Positions 4,977-6,515 of a stretch of DNA of 6,515 nucleotides are shown in pieces. Position 1 is the stretch's first letter. Each line of letters starts with the position of its first letter. The notes beneath the pieces were generated by a model. It did no database searches. It had not been told where the DNA came from and saw only the letters and a list, made by a program, of their open reading frames with translations. This DNA comes from Anaerohalosphaeraceae bacterium (GTDB lineage Bacteria; Planctomycetota; Phycisphaerae; Sedimentisphaerales; Anaerohalosphaeraceae), in NCBI GenBank assembly GCA_035378985.1, contig DAOSUR010000034.1, positions 1 through 6,515 on the forward strand, read 5' to 3'. The position numbers and the translations under genes were made by a program.

Positions 4977-6005
4977 ATGATAAAGATATACGGCTGTTAT
5001 GACAAAGATTATGGCACCCTGAAACGCCTCCGGCCGCGCGTTGCCTGCCCCTGCCCCAATTATTTAGATCGAATCGGATGCTTCGTCATTGACCAAGTCC
5101 GGATTCCATACATCAATTTTGGATTGTATTACGATACAGGACTCTTTGAAGGGTGCCCGTCAGGGGTCATTGGCTGCGAAGAAGTAGTCGATGGTGTCGT
5201 GAAGCCTGTCTTTGAAATCGAGGGCTTCGATTCTATCGAAGACCTGATTGCTCACTGCTGCAATCCATTTAAGGATTGTCAGGTCTGCCGGTGGCCCCAG
5301 AAAATCCCGGATTTTGTAAAAGTCACCTTCAGCGGGATTGAGTTCTGCGGGCCCTGCATCAAGGCAATGGATTCAATTCATTCGGTTCATCTGCCGCTCT
5401 CTGGCCTGCTGAATGGGGCGTTCCTTCTGAGCCGCTCTGTCTTCTTTTCCCCTCTCTGTGCCTGGGAACTGTGCCTGAATGTCTCCGTCCCCTGGACACG
5501 ATATACGGACTCCACCTGTTCTGGTGAGGTTTACAGCAGCGGAACTTTGACCAAGTTCCAGATCCTCTTGTGGCTTACTTCGGACACTAATAAGATGATG
5601 ATCAGCATGAAGATCGGAAAGGGATTTTCCGGAATGGGAACGAGGACGACGGCAATCCTGTTCGAAGGGGCCAGACCCCTCACATCCCCCAGGCCCCGAT
5701 GCATCAATACCGATGTCTCTGTCCAGAACAGCCAGACGTATTGTTATTTCCACGTGAACCCAAACAACACCTATCCCAAACGCCTCGGAATCAATGGGAC
5801 GGCCTATGTGGAATACGTCGATGGCGAGCCCTACCCCGCCTGGACCGTATCGAAAGACTACCACGTCGGCGATGGTGTCTCGGTCAGCGGTGTACACTAT
5901 GTCTGCTATACCGCACATATCTCAGACATGACCAATCGGCCTCAGACCGGTCCTGACTGGCCATTGTACTGGTATGAGGCAGCCGACACTTGCGAATATC
6001 TATAA
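4977..6005 (+). CDS. Cysteine-rich tail protein with C-terminal carbohydrate-binding-like module; receptor-binding candidate
   Basis: This 342-residue protein has 19 cysteines, including CPC (24-26), CC (94-95), CQVC (101-104), CGPC (124-127) and CAWELC (161-166). The middle part begins KVTFSGIEFCGPC (115-127) and resembles, from memory, a Cys-rich domain type frequent in Planctomycetota. Residues 288-334 fit a small chitin/cellulose-binding CBM5/12-like fold: AWTVSKDYHVGDGVSV, then GVHYVCYTAHIS and TGPDWPLYW. The pattern is W-x5-Y-x2-G-D-x-V, G-x2-Y-x-C, and a final W..YW. There is no signal peptide, so export would be as part of the virion. Surface-sugar binding at the tail tip is the most likely role. 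The start is fixed by AAGGAGG at 4966-4972. The stop TAA 6003-6005 overlaps the next ATG. Its coding strand is much richer in pyrimidines than the tape measure gene. The gene is certain, the CBM reading probable, and the receptor function inferred. Confidence 0.65.
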   Translation: MIKIYGCYDKDYGTLKRLRPRVACPCPNYLDRIGCFVIDQVRIPYINFGLYYDTGLFEGCPSGVIGCEEVVDGVVKPVFEIEGFDSIEDLIAHCCNPFKDCQVCRWPQKIPDFVKVTFSGIEFCGPCIKAMDSIHSVHLPLSGLLNGAFLLSRSVFFSPLCAWELCLNVSVPWTRYTDSTCSGEVYSSGTLTKFQILLWLTSDTNKMMISMKIGKGFSGMGTRTTAILFEGARPLTSPRPRCINTDVSVQNSQTYCYFHVNPNNTYPKRLGINGTAYVEYVDGEPYPAWTVSKDYHVGDGVSVSGVHYVCYTAHISDMTNRPQTGPDWPLYWYEAADTCEYL

Positions 6006-6484
6006 TGGACATAGATGTAATCCATAACAAAGAGGACAGAAAGAGATTCTGTGATTCCTTCACCGGCGGGCGGATGTGCCAGGTCATCGGGCTGATTGTC
6101 CCGAAGTTCTTCTGTGTAAAAGTCTGTCATGGCAGACCAGAAGAAGTCAACTTCCCCCCGGAAATCAAACGTAATATCGAGCGGTATCAGCAGCGGCAGA
6201 TGATTAATCTGCAGGGACAGAGTGCTCCTGAGCTGACCCCCATCAAATCATTTCGGGATTATTGCTTGACCTGTCCCGGGCCAAGCGGGAGGCATCAAGA
6301 TGAGCGGGATACGTTTTTCAGGGCCTGCTCGGTCTGCCTGCTGCTCGGAATCAAACCCGATGGAACCCGGCAGAATCTGCAAGAATGGTGGGCCTCCGGC
6401 GGGGCCTGTCCGCTGGGCCACTGGCCGCCGAAGGAGAAAAGATGGCCGGAAACGCAGCCGCCGGGATCTAATCTGTCCAAATAG
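6005..6484 (+). CDS. CxxC zinc-ribbon-like phage protein of unknown function
   Basis: The start ATG 6005 overlaps the previous stop as TAATG, with no clear Shine-Dalgarno site, so translation is probably coupled. An in-frame TTG at 5990, with GAGG at 5976-5979, would add five residues. The 159-residue product has nine cysteines. The N-terminal part (residues 1-45) has Cys16, 25, 37 and 41 in a hydrophobic stretch (VIGLIVPKFFCVKVC). The middle is charged (NIERYQQRQM). The C-terminal part has CLTC (87-90), ACSVC (107-111) and CPLGHWPP (135-142). The order CxxC, CxxC, then a single CP-x-G-x-W matches a zinc-ribbon type I know from small phage proteins, though no search was made. The last 17 residues are polar and Pro-rich. 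Neighbour genes suggest a tail-tip accessory or assembly factor, but a late regulatory or packaging-related zinc protein cannot be excluded. Confidence 0.6.
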   Translation: MDIDVIHNKEDRKRFCDSFTGGRMCQVIGLIVPKFFCVKVCHGRPEEVNFPPEIKRNIERYQQRQMINLQGQSAPELTPIKSFRDYCLTCPGPSGRHQDERDTFFRACSVCLLLGIKPDGTRQNLQEWWASGGACPLGHWPPKEKRWPETQPPGSNLSK

Positions 6485-6515
6485 GCCGGGCCGTATTGCT
6501 TAGAAAACATCTCCA

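Noticed and set aside
6442..6471. AAGGAG (6431-6436) followed by ATG 6442 opening a frame of nine codons
   Set aside because: Although the ribosome site is good, the frame stops after nine codons inside the zinc-ribbon-like gene. It is most simply chance from Lys/Glu codons.
6485..6515. Possible terminator or next gene start after the last stop codon
   Set aside because: The 31 bases contain only a short GGCC-type palindrome, without a stem-loop plus U-tract and without a start codon backed by a ribosome site.

Overview
This window is a tail-morphogenesis segment of a tailed bacteriophage or prophage, most likely a long non-contractile (siphovirus-type) tail. All credible genes lie on the + strand, tightly packed, with stop/start overlaps or short gaps. 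The anchor is the TP901-family tape measure gene (875-3193). It is preceded, as in lambda-like phages, by a small two-frame tail-assembly-chaperone cassette (164-619 and 646-870). It is followed by genes whose position fits the tail tip, baseplate and receptor-binding region.

Layout: 1-150 is the 3' end of an unidentified upstream gene. A 17-bp tandem duplication at 131-164 separates it from the chaperone gene. The second chaperone frame is open in the -1 register across the end of the first, so a fused G-T protein by programmed frameshifting is likely. After the tape measure come a 264-aa conserved-looking structural protein (3213-4007), a 41-aa CxxH/CxxC micro-protein (4004-4129), a second 264-aa protein with a glycine hinge (4170-4964), a 342-aa cysteine-rich protein with a C-terminal carbohydrate-binding-like module (4977-6005), and a 159-aa CxxC zinc-ribbon-like protein (6005-6484). 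No tRNA, rRNA, CRISPR array, insertion sequence, integrase, attachment site or convincing terminator is visible. The last 31 bases hold nothing recognisable.

How the genes work together (inference from position and family): the G and G-T chaperones coat the hydrophobic tape measure protein and recruit tube subunits. The tape measure sets tail length. The downstream proteins would form or decorate the tip and contact the host surface, with the 4977-6005 protein the best receptor-binding candidate. Cysteine content changes sharply along the window: none in the 772-aa tape measure, then 4 of 41, 7 of 264, 19 of 342 and 9 of 159 residues in the last four genes.

Host: several proteins (3213-4007, 4170-4964, the cysteine-rich protein and the chaperone pair) resemble, from memory and without a search, protein types I associate with prophages of Planctomycetota. 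Moderate GC with GTG starts would fit a Phycisphaerae-like lineage. This is tentative. No gene here names the host.
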